From Ascarosepion bandense (lineage: Eukaryota > Mollusca > Cephalopoda > Sepiida > Sepiidae): DNA of 64,000 nucleotides. The notes under the pieces are model-generated. The model saw only the letters and a list, made by a program, of their open reading frames with translations, ran no database searches and was not told where the DNA came from. Position 1 is the stretch's first letter. Each line of letters opens with the position of its first letter. The DNA lies in the NCBI GenBank assembly GCA_037127315.1, contig JBBBDQ010001122.1, positions 7,933,501 through 7,997,500 of the forward strand, given 5' to 3'. The position numbers were made by a program, and so were the translations under genes. Below, piece by piece: positions 44,425 to 54,966 of this stretch.

Positions 44425-44560
44425 TAGGTGCGATTGTTAAATTGTCGCAATTATTTTATTATTTCAAATATTCTTTAGGCTGAGTCTAAGCTCCAGTTCC
44501 ACCATGGATTAGTTTTAAAGCTTTCATTACACCCGAGCAACGCCGAGTTATACTGCTAGT
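44247..44560 (+). mobile_element. Two truncated family D ends with (TA)n spacers
   Basis: CTAGT ends at 44376 and 44560, each preceded by AACGCCG and each following a (TA)n run and the sequence ACACTAGGTGCGATTGTTAA. The block from (TA)n to ATTCTTTAGGC at 44247-44353 is repeated at 44377-44480, a local tandem duplication. Confidence 0.75.
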
Positions 44561-44903
44561 AATAAATTAAAACGCGAAGCAGGAAATTAATATAACTAAT
44601 TCACCAGAAAAGGCTAAAGGATTACAGGACAAACTTTTATCAGGGTCGACAACGACCATAATTTCCAGTCCTTGCCTCTTGCGCCCTTTTTCTCTTTTTA
44701 AAATTACCTGAAAGAAAAAAGATTACGTGTCTGTTCTACTGAATCGAAAATATTACATAAATATAAATATATATACGAATTCTGACCAAATATTTTCGGG
44801 GGTATTACTATGGTAACGGAAAAAATGGTCAACGTGAAGCTGCTCGGCAGAGATTAACCCTGAACTTGAAGTTATACCTTCTCTCTCATTCTTGTTTTTA
44901 TAT

Positions 44904-45225
44904 ATACTAGCGGCGTTGATCGTGTGTAATGAAAACTTTTATATATATATTATCGATTTTCTGCACTATTGTAAGAACTGCAACCTTGAAACTTCTGAAT
45001 ATCGTTTCTTATGTCTTTGTCGATGAGTGTATCAAATTTGATTAAAATCGGACCACTCCAATTACCCGATTTTGTCGATTATCGATTTTCGATATTTATC
45101 GGGGGTACCTCGAAACAAAACCTAGCTAAGAACATTCGCAGGAACATTCAGCCGTTTCGGAGTCTATAGGTAACGGATACACACACACAGAGACAAAGTT
45201 CCATTTATAAATAAGTTTATATATA
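44904..45225 (-). mobile_element. Family E element
   Basis: The left side carries ACTAGCGGCGTTGATCGTGT, a degraded inverted D/E terminus. The body follows (TTATCGATTTTCTGCACTAT, AATCGGACCACTCC, TCAGCCGTTTCGGAGTC) and it ends in (AC)n with ATTTATAAATAAG. It lacks part of the AAGAACACTCGCAGACGC segment. Confidence 0.7.
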
Positions 45226-45349
45226 TATATATATATAGCACTGCTTGGAACGAAAGTGTGTAGAGTGTGGTCGTCTTACCCCGTCACAAAGTTTCCTCAG
45301 TGAACACGGCTTGTTTGGGGCCAAACACAATATGCCCGAGGTTAGGTAA

Positions 45350-45567
45350 CCACCATATTCCTCAGATTTCGTCCCCTTCCCCCAGCGACATTTTCCTTAG
45401 AATAAAATCACCTTCTTAAAAGGAACAAGATTACAAGGCGTTGAGGAAATCCAAGAAAATGTGACGAAGCAGCTGCTCTCTATTTCCAGAAAGAAGTTCA
45501 AGGAATTTAATCAGTGGAAATGCATAAACTGTGTGGTTTCAGAAGAAATTACTTCGAAGGAGATTAA
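45350..45567 (+). pseudogene. Mariner transposase C-terminal remnant
   Basis: The frame opens PPYSSDFVPFPQRHF, matching the PPYSPDLAPxDFxLF block that carries the last catalytic aspartate of mariner transposases. After frameshifts it ends FRRNYFEGD stop, the typical GxYFEGD C-terminus. About 70 codons, several stops. The N-terminal half is not present. Confidence 0.75.
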
Positions 45568-45837
45568 ATACGAATAGATATGTGTTGTAGTTTTTTTTTT
45601 TTATATAGTACCAGTACAAATACTTTTTTTTATCAGACCTCGTATGTTTAATTTTTCTTTTTTTCACTTTCTGATCTGTCAGTTCAACAATAAATCAAGA
45701 TATATTTACTTAATATATAATTAATGCTTGGACGTTGTGGGAAATTGCGATTGTCCTTGAAAATATGACAACCGAGAATATTTTTAAGGACACAATCTCG
45801 TACATAAGAAATATTAATCTAGCTTAAATGATTTTTA

Positions 45838-46030
45838 ATTCTTCTTCTTCTATATGCCAATTCCCTTCGAGGCGTTGGTGGCTATGGCTCTCTACAATTT
45901 CCTACCCGTTGTAGCTCTTAGTAAGAGTAGTCTTTTCTCTATCCATCCCAATCCCTATTTTAACATCCATTTACACAAGATCGTTAGGTGAGTTACTCAG
46001 TGCTTTCCCTGTCTCTCTTCTCTTCAATAA
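45838..46030 (-). mobile_element. LINE-B 3' end, diverged
   Basis: (GAA)n tail at 45840-45850 (minus), then coding for the AYxLKGxG-like end and the RWMLK-like region; joined at about 46030 to the 5S-like unit. Confidence 0.6.
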
Positions 46031-46035
46031 GCAAT

Positions 46036-46108
46036 GATCAATGAAGTTAAGTAAAGTCGAGACTGGTAAGTTCCTAGATTGGTGACCGCTTGTGACAACC
46101 AAGTGCGG
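46036..46108 (+). pseudogene. 5S rRNA-like 3' half
   Basis: GATCAATGAAGTTAAGTAAA, then GACTGGTAAGTTCCTAGATT and GGTGACCGCTTG-GACAACC-A-GTGC, aligning with nucleotides about 38 to 110 of 5S rRNA (A box, intermediate element and C box). About 15 percent diverged. The SINE-T head follows at once. Confidence 0.75.
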
Positions 46109-46235
46109 TGCGGGTGGTGTCATGGATAACGGCTTGGAGTTGTTAATCGCAGAGTCAAGTTCCAATTCCAGTTGGGTTCGTTGTACTTAAGTGATAATAT
46201 TCTTCTAAACCTCTGCTGAGAGTTAATTAGTAAGA
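46109..46235 (+). mobile_element. SINE-T head attached to 5S-like unit
   Basis: CGGGTGGTGTCATGGATAAC (A-box region) and GAGTCAAGTTCCAATTCC (B-box region), same head subfamily as at 29.2 kb. The body fades after TCTGCTGAGAGTTAAT. Confidence 0.7.
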
Positions 46236-46412
46236 ATATTATTATGTCAAAATTTTACAGGTAAAAATATTTTCTCTTTTTATATAATCTGCAAATGGCT
46301 GATAAGCAATAGAAAACGAATCAATAAATCAAAATGTATTGTAAGAGTCAAATTCTTCACGCCTTTTTTTATTTACTATTTGTCCTAGAAATTTTAACAT
46401 TAATTTTTTATT

Positions 46413-46743
46413 TTGCTGCCACATCTGGTCGTGTGCCCCTGCTATCCACCTAGGGGTCCTTGACAAAATCCAACAGAGAATCTGTAATGTGATCGATCCC
46501 GACTTGATAGCTCGGCTGCAGTCGCTGTCTCATCGGCGTAATGTAACTTCCCTGAGTCGCTTCTATAAATATTTTCACGGATTCTGCTTCAATGAACTTA
46601 GATCACTGTTGCCCCCTAGGTATGAATTTACTCGAGCTAAGAGACTAACAACTAGGTCCCACCCTTTTACAGTGAAACCGATAAAATGTAACCGCAATTT
46701 CTGCTCTAACAGCTTCTTTTCACGCACTTTCCGCCTGTGGAAC
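46413..46743 (+). mobile_element. LINE-A copy, C-terminal coding only
   Basis: TGCTGCCACATCTGGTCG onward; open frame MIDPDLIARLQSLSHRRNVT to FFSRTFRLWN. It is cut at 46743, where a second LINE-A copy begins in the same orientation. Confidence 0.85.
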
Positions 46744-47548
46744 AGGCTAGCCTCCCTGAGAGTAAAACACTACACCTGCTTGGCCACACAATCTCAGCGG
46801 ACCTCAAGTAGAATGACTATATCGAATCCATTGCTAAATCCGCTGATAAGAATGTCGGTTCACTCTGCAGAGCCAGGAAGTATTTCCCGCCTGAGTTCAT
46901 CCTGCACATATATAAATCTACCATCCGCCCGTGTATTGAATACTGCTGTCACACCTGGTCGGTACCCCTGCTATTCACCTCGGGGTTCTTGACAAAATCC
47001 AACAAAGAACCTGTAATGTGATCGATACCGACTTAGCGGATCGGCTGCAGTCGCTCTCTCACCGGCGTGATGTGTCTTCCTTTTACCTTTTCTATAAATA
47101 CTTTCACGGCTTCTGCTCCAATTATCTTAGATCAGTGTTGCCCCCTCTATATGAATGTACTCGTGCTACTAGACTAGCAACTAGGTCTCACCATTTTACT
47201 GTGAAACCGATAAAATGTAACCGCAATTTCTACTCTAACAGCTTCTTTTCACGCACTTCCCGCCTGTGGAATTCCCTTCCGTATACTTGCTTCACCGACA
47301 GCTACAATCTCAAAGAATTTAAGTGTAAGATCAATAGTCATCTCCTATCTCTAACGCGTATCCTTTTTCTTAATCTCTCTTCTCCATCCACTCCACCCCC
47401 ATCACACCAGTATTCTCATCCTTCTATTACCCTCTTCCTGACACCTCTATAACCTACCCCTCTTTTTAATCATTTTGCCATTGTGTTACCCCCCTGCGCA
47501 ACAGTTGTAGTAAAATTGCCTTGCTTGGGGTGAAATGATTAAAAATTA
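46744..47548 (+). mobile_element. LINE-A copy in tandem with the previous
   Basis: It starts at ASLRVKHYTCL-like coding (upstream in family order), one frameshift at about 46800 and another near 46975, then a 144-codon frame MIDTDLADRLQSLSHRRDVS to the end of the C-terminus and into the 3' UTR. Tail CCTTGCTTGGGGTGAAATGA at 47519. The fusion frame 46489-46992 across the junction is accidental. Confidence 0.85.
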
Positions 47549-47584
47549 AAAATAATAGTTATTTATCTGGTTAAATTTTCCTTT

Positions 47585-47662
47585 AAAATTCTTCGTTACT
47601 CACATATTCATTCGATACTTTTCTCATCAGCCTTCTGTAGAACCACATTTCAGTTTTTTTAT
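47585..47662 (-). mobile_element. LINE-B short fragment
   Basis: Minus-strand match to the MWFYRRLMRKVS region (AACCACATTT at about 47641 in plus). Confidence 0.55.
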
Positions 47663-47687
47663 TCATCTATAAATGTTATAAGTGGAT

Positions 47688-49165
47688 GTGCGTTGTGCTG
47701 CACTGGATATCGATTCGGAACAACAATTCAGAGTGCAGAGTTCGAATTCCAGTTGAATTCCTTGCATTCACTTACGCAGGATAGATTAGGTTCTATACTC
47801 TTGGCTCGCAACCAGTCTACCTCAGAAAGCAATGCCAACCGACTGCGGGATAATCTTCTGCCCAGTCAGTTATGTTTCTTTCGAGACATGACCGACCAAA
47901 GCGTGTATACCGTATGGCACTTAAGTGACTGACTGAACATAATAGTTGAAAATAAAGCTTTTCCTGGACAGAAAGTGGGGGATCGGTTTTCTATTGTTAT
48001 AAAGTAATAAACTGATCCCCCACTAATTACTACTTAATAATATAATACATCTCTTCTCCCTCTAGCTATTAGTCAAATAATAGGACAGTTTGGGTTCTAT
48101 AACCTTGGCTGGCAACCAGTCTACCTCAGAAAGCAATGGCAACCGACTGCGGGATAATCTTCTTCCCAGTCAGTCATGTTTCTTTCCAGACATGATCGCC
48201 CAAGCCGTGTATCACGTATAGCACTTAACTAACTGAATGAGCATAATGGTTGGAAACAATTAAAGCTTCCACTGGGCATAAAGTGGAGGATCATTTTTCT
48301 ATCGTTATGAAGGAAGAAACTGATCCCCCACTAATTGCTACTTAATAGTATAATAAATCTCTTCTCTTCTCCCTCTAGCTATGCGTCAAAAAACAGGACA
48401 GTTTGGGTTCTATAGCCTTGGCTGGCAACCACTCTACCGCAGAACGCAATGGCAACCTACTGCGGGATAATCTTCTGTCCAGTCAGTTATGTTTCTTTCC
48501 AGACATGATCGCCCAAAGCCTGTATTCCGTATGGCACTTAACTGACGGACTGAACGTAACAGTTAGAAACAAAGCTTCTACTGGGTATAAAGTGGAGGAT
48601 CGTTTTTCTAATTTTATGAAGTAATAAACTGATCCCCCACTAATTACTACTTAATAATATAATAAATCTCTTCTCTCTCTAGCTAAGAGTCAAAAAACAG
48701 GACAGTTTGGGTTCTATAACCTTGGCTGGCAACAAGTCTACCTCAGAAAGCAATGGCAACCGACTGCGGGATAATCTTCTGTCCAGTCAGTCATGTTTCT
48801 TTCGAGACATGACCGCCCAAAGCGTGTATCCCGTATGGCACTTAAGTGACTGACTGAACATAATAGTTGAAAATAATTAAAGCTTCTCCTGGACAGAAAG
48901 TGGGGGATCGGTTTTCTATTGTTATAAAGTAATAAACTGATAGCTTACTAATTACAACTTAATAATATAATAAATCTCTTCTCCCTCTAGCTATGAGTCA
49001 AATAACAGGACAGATTAGGTTCTATCGTCTTGGCTGGAAAAACCAGTCTACCTCAGAAAGCAATGGCAACCTACTGCGGGATAATCTTCTGCCCAGTCAG
49101 TCATGTTTCTTTCCAGACATGATCGCCCAAAGCATGTATCCCGTATGGCACTTAACTGATTGAAG
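47688..49165 (+). repeat. SINE-T head followed by four tandem SINE-derived units
   Basis: One SINE-T (head at 47688, B box GAGTTCGAATTCC at about 47740, internal deletion, end at 47936) is followed by four units of 304-313 bp without a tRNA head. AGGACAG landmarks lie at 48082, 48395, 48699 and 49007. Each unit is a linker of about 130 bp with a palindrome (GTGGGGGATC ... GATCCCCCAC; 47975-48023 in the first), then the SINE 3' body with CTACTGCGGGATAATCTTCT and an ACTTAACTGACTGA-like end. The last palindrome is mutated. Confidence 0.9.
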
Positions 49166-49688
49166 TGTAATATTTTAAAATGTTTTTAAAAATTGTCTAA
49201 TATTCTAATAAGTTTTTTTTTTTCCATCTGTAAGTCTAATATTCACTGCCATGTAAGAGAACTGATATTACTTAACACTTATAAACGCTTTTCTTTGTTT
49301 CTGAAGAATTTTTCTGTTCTTTATATTTTTAAACGTTATCTTAATGTTTTTTTATATTTCAGTGTAGCATTTTCAGCCTTCTGTTTAAACCTTTTCCAAA
49401 TATTTCAATTTTAGTCTCTGCTCGATTTTGATACGAAATACAAATTGGATTTTCGTATCTTGAAATGGCAATATTCTTTTTATTAATGTCATGGCGGAAT
49501 CACCCACAACGGAATGAACTCTTCCAACAATTATATATACTTCCGCTCACAAGAGGTGAGAGTAGATAGCCAGGGAGATAGCCTAAGTAGCCTGAGGAGG
49601 ACGCCCTGAACCCAGCCGAGAGTCATCTACAAACACTGCTACCGTAACGACCATTACGAGTCCCAGTTCGAGGGTCGAACTATCGTAT
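49166..49688. other. Spacer with a faint LINE-B trace
   Basis: CTTTTCTTTGTTTCT at about 49289 resembles LINE-B in reverse; otherwise unassigned. Confidence 0.4.
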
Positions 49689-50640
49689 GTTTTTTTTAAT
49701 CATCTCACCCCAAGGAAGGCATTCCACTGCCACTATTGCGCATGGGGCTACATAGGGGAAGGTAAAGACATATGGAATGTCAGGAGGAGGGTGACAGATG
49801 AGTAAGGATACAGAGGATGAGGGTTGGGCAGATGGGAAGAGTGTTTCATAGAATGGGAGCAGGTTAGTGTGTTAGGAGGTGTCTATTGACCTTACATTTA
49901 AACTCCTGGAGATTGTAGCCGTCGGGGAAGCAATCGTTTGGAAGAGAATTCCACAGTCGGGAAGTGCGAGGAAAGAAACTGTTGGAGTAGAAGTTACGGC
50001 TGCATTTTATCGGTTTCACTGCAAAAGGATGGGATCTAGTTGCTAATCTAGTATCTCGTGCAAATACGTATTTAGGGGGCACCAGTGATTTAAGTTCATC
50101 GGAGCAGAAGCCGTGAAAGTATTTATAGAAGAGACACAGGGAAGCCACGTCGCGCCGGTGGGAGAGAAACTGCAGGCGGTCTACCAAGTCGGTATCTATC
50201 ACATTACAGACCCTCCTCTGAACCTTATCGAGAAGCCCGAGGAGAACAGCAGGGGCACCCGACCAGATATGGCAGCAGTATTCAATGCACGGGCGGATGG
50301 TAGATTTATAAATGTGCAGGATAGATTCAGACGGAAAAAAACTTCCGGGCCCTACACAGAGATCCGACTTTCATAGCAGCGGATTTAGCAATGAATTCGA
50401 TATAGTCATTCCATTTGAGGTCCGCTGAAAGTGTGAGACCAAGGAGGCGCAGTGTTTTACTCTCTGGGAGGCAAGCCTGGTCCATGCTAATGGGAGGTAG
50501 GTGAGATTGTCGATGATGGTTAATTGAGAGTAGCTTCGTTTTAGAAGCATTAAAATTTACTAACCATTTCTTACCCCAGTCCAATATGGATTGGAGGTCT
50601 TTTCCAATCTCGGCTACGAGGTTAGCTTTGACGCCTACAC
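49689..50640 (-). mobile_element. LINE-A, well-preserved reverse-transcriptase to tail
   Basis: Tail at 49700-49725. Minus-strand coding starts at about 50640 with NLVAEIGKDLQSILDWGKKW, open through KWLVNFNASKTKLLSINHHR and DLKWNDYIEFIAKSAAMKVG to about 50327. After a frameshift in the GPGSFFPSE region coding continues to IEYCCHIWSGAPAVLL and a 112-codon frame (50202-49864) MIDTDLVDRLQFLSHRRDV to VNRHLLTH. Very few lesions: with the 31.4-kb copy it is the best template for a family consensus. The YADD palm motif lies just upstream of the truncation. Confidence 0.9.
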
Positions 50641-50876
50641 CAGATTTTTGTATTACACACTAACCCGTATTATCGTTCTACTAACAAAGTTCCAAGTCTT
50701 GTATTCTGTCGTGTTTAATATATATTCGTTATTTCTTATTTTGATTGTTTGTATTATTCTTGCTGGACGTTTAATCCGGTCCACGACAATTATTTACATG
50801 GAATAATTACCTTTAATAACTACATTTCTTAATAATCTAATATATCTAAATCTGAACTTATTCATAAATGGAACTT
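50641..50876. other. Unassigned spacer
   Basis: No feature recognised. Confidence 0.4.
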
Positions 50877-50937
<61 letters not shown>

Positions 50938-51389
50938 GTTACCTATACACTCCGAAACGGCTGAACCGATTTTCTTGAAAATTTACACAGTTGTACTATA
51001 AGCGTCTGCAAGTGTTCTTAGCTAGGTTTTGTGTCGAGGTACACCCAATAAATATCGAAAATCGATAAAAAAAAATCAGGTTATAGAAGGAGTGGTCCGA
51101 TTTTAATCAAATTTAATACACTCATAGACAAAGACATAAGAAATGATATTCAGAAGTTTCATTGTTGCAGTTCTTACAATAGTGCAGAAAATTTGATATC
51201 GATACCAGGAAATCAAAATTTAACTTACATCCATTCATTTTTCTTTCAGTCTACGGTTTCGCTTTAACTCGAAACAACTATTGCTTTTTAGTCTTTCGTA
51301 ACCAAAGTCCAAAGAGTCTGAGCTCCAGGACCATGGATTAGTTTTAAAGCTTTCATTACACCCGAGCAACGCCGGGCTATACTGCTAGT
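50877..51389 (+). mobile_element. Family E/D composite with (GT)n start
   Basis: (GT)n at 50880-50935, then the inverted E body (CCGAAACGGCTGAACCGATT, AGGAGTGGTCCGATTTTAAT), then the D 3' region (TGAGCTCCAGGACCATGG, AAGCTTTCATTACACCCGAG) and the terminus CCGGGCTATACTGCTAG|T at 51389. E and D are therefore modules of one element: microsatellite end, E, D, hairpin, CTAG. Confidence 0.8.
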
Positions 51390-51467
51390 TTATTTATATT
51401 TTAAAAATGGTGGCGTGCTAAATTACTTGACTAGTAAAGTTATCCGTATTATAATGCGGTTTAAAAT

Positions 51468-51610
51468 CCCAGTCCTGGGTATAAACTACATCCGGCAGCA
51501 AGACCTCTGATCAGGAGATTAGTGGTTTTCAGATACCTGGAACCACCTCTTAATCGTTGTTGCTTCAAGGTCCACTTTAAACCGGCGGTTAGGATCCCAT
51601 CTACAGGCAA
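51468..51610 (+). mobile_element. Family C head fragment
   Basis: CAGTCCTGGGTATAAACTAC, ATCCGGCAGCAAGACCTCTG and TTAGGATCCCATCTACAGGC; no internal array or tail. Confidence 0.75.
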
Positions 51611-52138
51611 ATCGTGAACATTCAAATAATAAGAATAAAAAACATATGATGAATTTACATAGCAAATACTTACACAGCATCCACCCTCATCACTTTTATA
51701 GATATAGATAACAATGTAGAATGTCTTTATTGGATTATTGGGCAATATATATAGATAATATAAAGTGGGGTGATTGATTCTATATTATAATCAATACATA
51801 AACTGATCCCTGACTTTGTGGGGTGATAATATATATTTTTCTACCCCTAATTTTGGCTTTATGAAAAATTTCAAGGTGTCGTTAGCATTCTAAAATTTTG
51901 ATCTACATCTGAGCGCAACTCCCGTCGAGCTAGACCGCAAAATGCAGACGCTAAGTCGAATCTATCAAACAAACAAATACTTACACAACGACCACTCTCG
52001 TCACTTTTATAGATATAGATTACCAACAATACATTTTAGTTGAGGTTGAAGGCGTACAATTGCGTTTAAAATACAGCAAAACACTTTCATGTCATTAATA
52101 ACATTATTAATGATATTTATTATTAATAATCTTCTACA
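51611..52138 (+). repeat. Spacer with a 49-bp direct repeat
   Basis: 51663-51711 and 51975-52023 share CAAATACTTACACA and CACTTTTATAGATATAGAT. A TGATCCCTGAC-type segment at about 51790 vaguely recalls the palindromic linker of the SINE array. No coding. Confidence 0.65.
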
Positions 52139-52668
52139 GCGTGATGTGGCTTCCCTGTGCCTCTTCTACAAGTACTTTCATGGCTTCTGCTCCGATGAAC
52201 TTAGATCATTGATGCCGCCTAAGCACGAATTTGCACGAAATACTAGATTAGCAACTAGGTCCCACCCTTTTACAGTTAAACAGATAAAATGTAACCGTAA
52301 TTTCTACTCCAACAGCTTCTTTTCTCGCGCTTCCCGCCTGTGGAATTCCCTTCCACATGTATGCTCTCCCGTCAACTGCAATCTCCAGGTGTTTAAATGT
52401 AGGGTCAATAGACACCTCCTATCACACTAGCTTCCAATTATTCTCAGAACACTCTCATTTACCCAACCCTCATTTTCGGTATCCTTACCCGCCTATCACC
52501 CACCCTCTGACATTTCTTATATTTAACCATTTTCGGTATCCTTACCCGCTTATCACCCACCCTCTGACATTTCCTATATTTAACCATCCTTTCTCCACTC
52601 TATGTAGCTCCCTGCGCAGTAGTGGCAGTGAAATGCCTTGCTCGGGGTGAAACTTAAAAAAAAAAAAC
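52139..52668 (+). mobile_element. LINE-A copy with small 3' UTR duplication
   Basis: Starts at RDVASLCLFYKYFHGFCSDE; the frame is open to RLWNSLPHVCSP and HLLSH. In the 3' UTR a segment of about 57 bp (TTTCGGTATCCTTACCCGC) occurs at 52474 and 52531. Tail CCTTGCTCGGGGTGA plus A-run to 52668. Confidence 0.88.
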
Positions 52669-53324
52669 AGTTTCTTAAATCAGACTGTATTTCAAAATAT
52701 AACTACAAAAAAACAAAAAACAAAAAAAAAATACAACATAAAACACAACTATCACCGCCTCTAGTAATTATGCCCGTACAAACGAAAGTATTATCTACCA
52801 TATAATCACTTGCGAAAGCAGAATAACATTTTTATCAATTCAAAGTTCTCAAGAAAATTAAGTTTCAGCATTAAATGACCTATGAACTGTTAATATGCCG
52901 TTAGACAAATAACTTAATTAATCAAGAGTACTGGATTTTAAACCTACTTCTGTATTTACACACAGATTCATACTATTTGTTGCCTTAAACAAAGGGCATC
53001 TTATACTGTATTCTTTGGGTTTCCTACTGGCTTAAACTCTCGTATACAGTCTTGCTATTCTTGTATATTATTATTTTAGACGGGTTTCTTTGTCTTAGTT
53101 GTTTTAATTACATTTTGTTCGGCCAATACACTCTCCAGCTTTCTTTTGTCTACGTTCTCTTACAATGAAGCGTTGATTCTTTCGGGCCAGATTTTGTTGT
53201 TGTTGTTGTCTGTATTACAATATTTAGGCTTTTTTATTCTCTGCCCTTTTATCTGCCTGTAAGAAACAATCTCTTACATTTGTACATTAACTCACTCGTA
53301 CTAGTTTCCTCGTCTTTATTGGTC
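52669..53324. other. Spacer with an isolated family C tail
   Basis: GTTAATATGCCGTTAGACAA at about 52889 is a family C 3' end without its body. The rest is unassigned. Confidence 0.5.
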
Positions 53325-53870
53325 CTGGGTATGACGGTAAACTGCATCCGGCAGCAAGGCCTCTGATTGAGAGGTTGTGAGGATCACGGAACCACCTCTT
53401 AATTGCTCTTGTTCCCAGATTCACCCTGACCCGAAGTGGTAGCACCTGTTAGTGTCCCAGCTATGGGAAAATAGTTAACCCCCAAACTGGGGTCAAAACA
53501 CTATGAAAGTATGAAAATACACTTTTATAGAAATATATACATAAAAAACGACTTTTATAGAAAATATACGTTTTTGAAGGAAAAATATTACCAATAATAC
53601 ATTTTTAAAGAAAAATAAATTATTACCATAACAAATTTTTGCAGGAAAAAAAAATTATTCTCAGCAAAACATTTTTTAATTAAAAACTATAAGACATTTT
53701 CAGTTTTCTAAAATATAGAATAAAAACAAAATTTTCATAAAAATCTGACTAAATCAACCTTTTCACTATAACCAAACATTAAAAAAATATCTTTAAACCC
53801 TACATTTTTGGCATTAAATAACCCACAGAGGTTGATATGCCGTTAAACAAAACTCAAACAAACAAACAAT
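53325..53870 (+). mobile_element. Family C, reference copy
   Basis: Full order in sense: head TGGGTATGACGGTAAACTGC, AAGGCCTCTGATTGAGAGG, a B-box-like CAGATTCACCCTGACCC, conserved block AGTGTCCCAGCTATGGG, internal array (CCAATAATACATTTTTAAAG and relatives, about 53570-53690), GTTGATATGCCGTTAAACAA and a (CAAA)n tail to 53870. The B-box resemblance is weak, so polymerase III origin is a suggestion only. Confidence 0.85.
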
Positions 53871-53920
53871 CTTCGTCTTTATTAACTGCATCTCAATATT
53901 TCGGCCATTTTATGATCTTG

Positions 53921-54226
53921 CTTGTAGTGCAGTGGATATCGGCTCGGAACAAGAAATCGTGGAGCCGAGTTCGAATTCCAGTTGATATTGTTTGCATTCA
54001 CTTAAGCGCAAATACCCCTGGGAAAAGTATTAATCCATCTCTTCCTTTCAGTTATGGGTTAAATAATAGGACAGATTGGGTTCTATAGCCTTGGTTGGCA
54101 AGCAGTCTACCGCAGAGTGCAATGGCAATCTCCTGCAGAATAATCAACTACCCAGTAAGTCATATCTCTTTCGAGACATGATCGCCCAAGCGTGTATCAC
54201 GTATGGCATTTAACTGACTGACTGAC
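53921..54226 (+). mobile_element. SINE-T copy, nearly complete
   Basis: A box TAGTGCAGTGGATATCGG, B box GAGTTCGAATTCC (about 53969), body, tail hairpin CATATCTC-TTTC-GAGACATG with one mismatch, ACTGACTGAC end. The first few head bases are replaced; no target duplication found. Confidence 0.88.
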
Positions 54227-54549
54227 ATCTTTCCGTCTATGATTCAGTGACGAGGTTTACAATTGTACATGTATTCAGTAACGTGTGTGTTAATGGATTT
54301 ACTCCCTTGCTTGAAGTAAAATCAATTAGAATTATTTCAAACATGTTTCCTCTTCTTCTTTTCGGTCGCTACAATCTCCGGTCTTTTTTCTTTCTGAATT
54401 TCTTAGATACATTCGTGTTACTATTATATATAGATTCTGTCGGACTAATTTTTTTTTATACCCTAATTAAAATATTTTGATCGATGCACTCTCTGGCCTA
54501 CTTTCTGAGATGAAGTTGTATTTCTGTTGTTCATTGAGTCTTTGAGCCG
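54227..54549. other. Unassigned spacer
   Basis: No feature recognised. Confidence 0.4.
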
Positions 54550-54966
54550 TATTTACGAAAACATATCGAAAATGAGGACAAAACAGGAAGCGGCCGAAAT
54601 GTGGTTCTACAGAAGGATGCTACGGATATCGTGGACTGAGCATACAAGCAACGACGAGGTGTTAGAAAGAATGGCAACAAAAAGGAAATTGATGCTGAGC
54701 ATCAGAAAGAGACAACTGAAGTTCCTGGGACATGCAATGAGGAAGGAGAGCCTGGAGAACCTGATACTGACTGGACAGATAGAAGGAAGGAGAGACAGAG
54801 GAAGGCAGCGGATAACATATTTGCAGGGCCTGATCAGGTGGATGACGGAACGGGGGTTGCGAGGTGTAACAGGAACAAACATACTAAGAGCCACAAGGGA
54901 TAGGGAGAAGTGGAGAGCCATGATCGCCTACGTCCTGAAGGGACAGGGCATATAGAAGAAGAAGAT
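54550..54966 (+). mobile_element. LINE-B intact C-terminal fragment
   Basis: A frame of 142 codons to AYVLKGQGI; family sequence starts at about ENISKMRTKQEAAEMWFYRR, then WTEHTSNDEVLERMATKRKL, LKFLGHAMRKESLENLILTG. It ends with GAAGAAGAAG at 54966. With the 29.4-kb copy it defines a young subfamily. Confidence 0.88.

Noticed and set aside
46489..46992. 167-codon frame
   Set aside because: It crosses the junction between two tandem LINE-A copies; the second half is out of the LINE-A frame.
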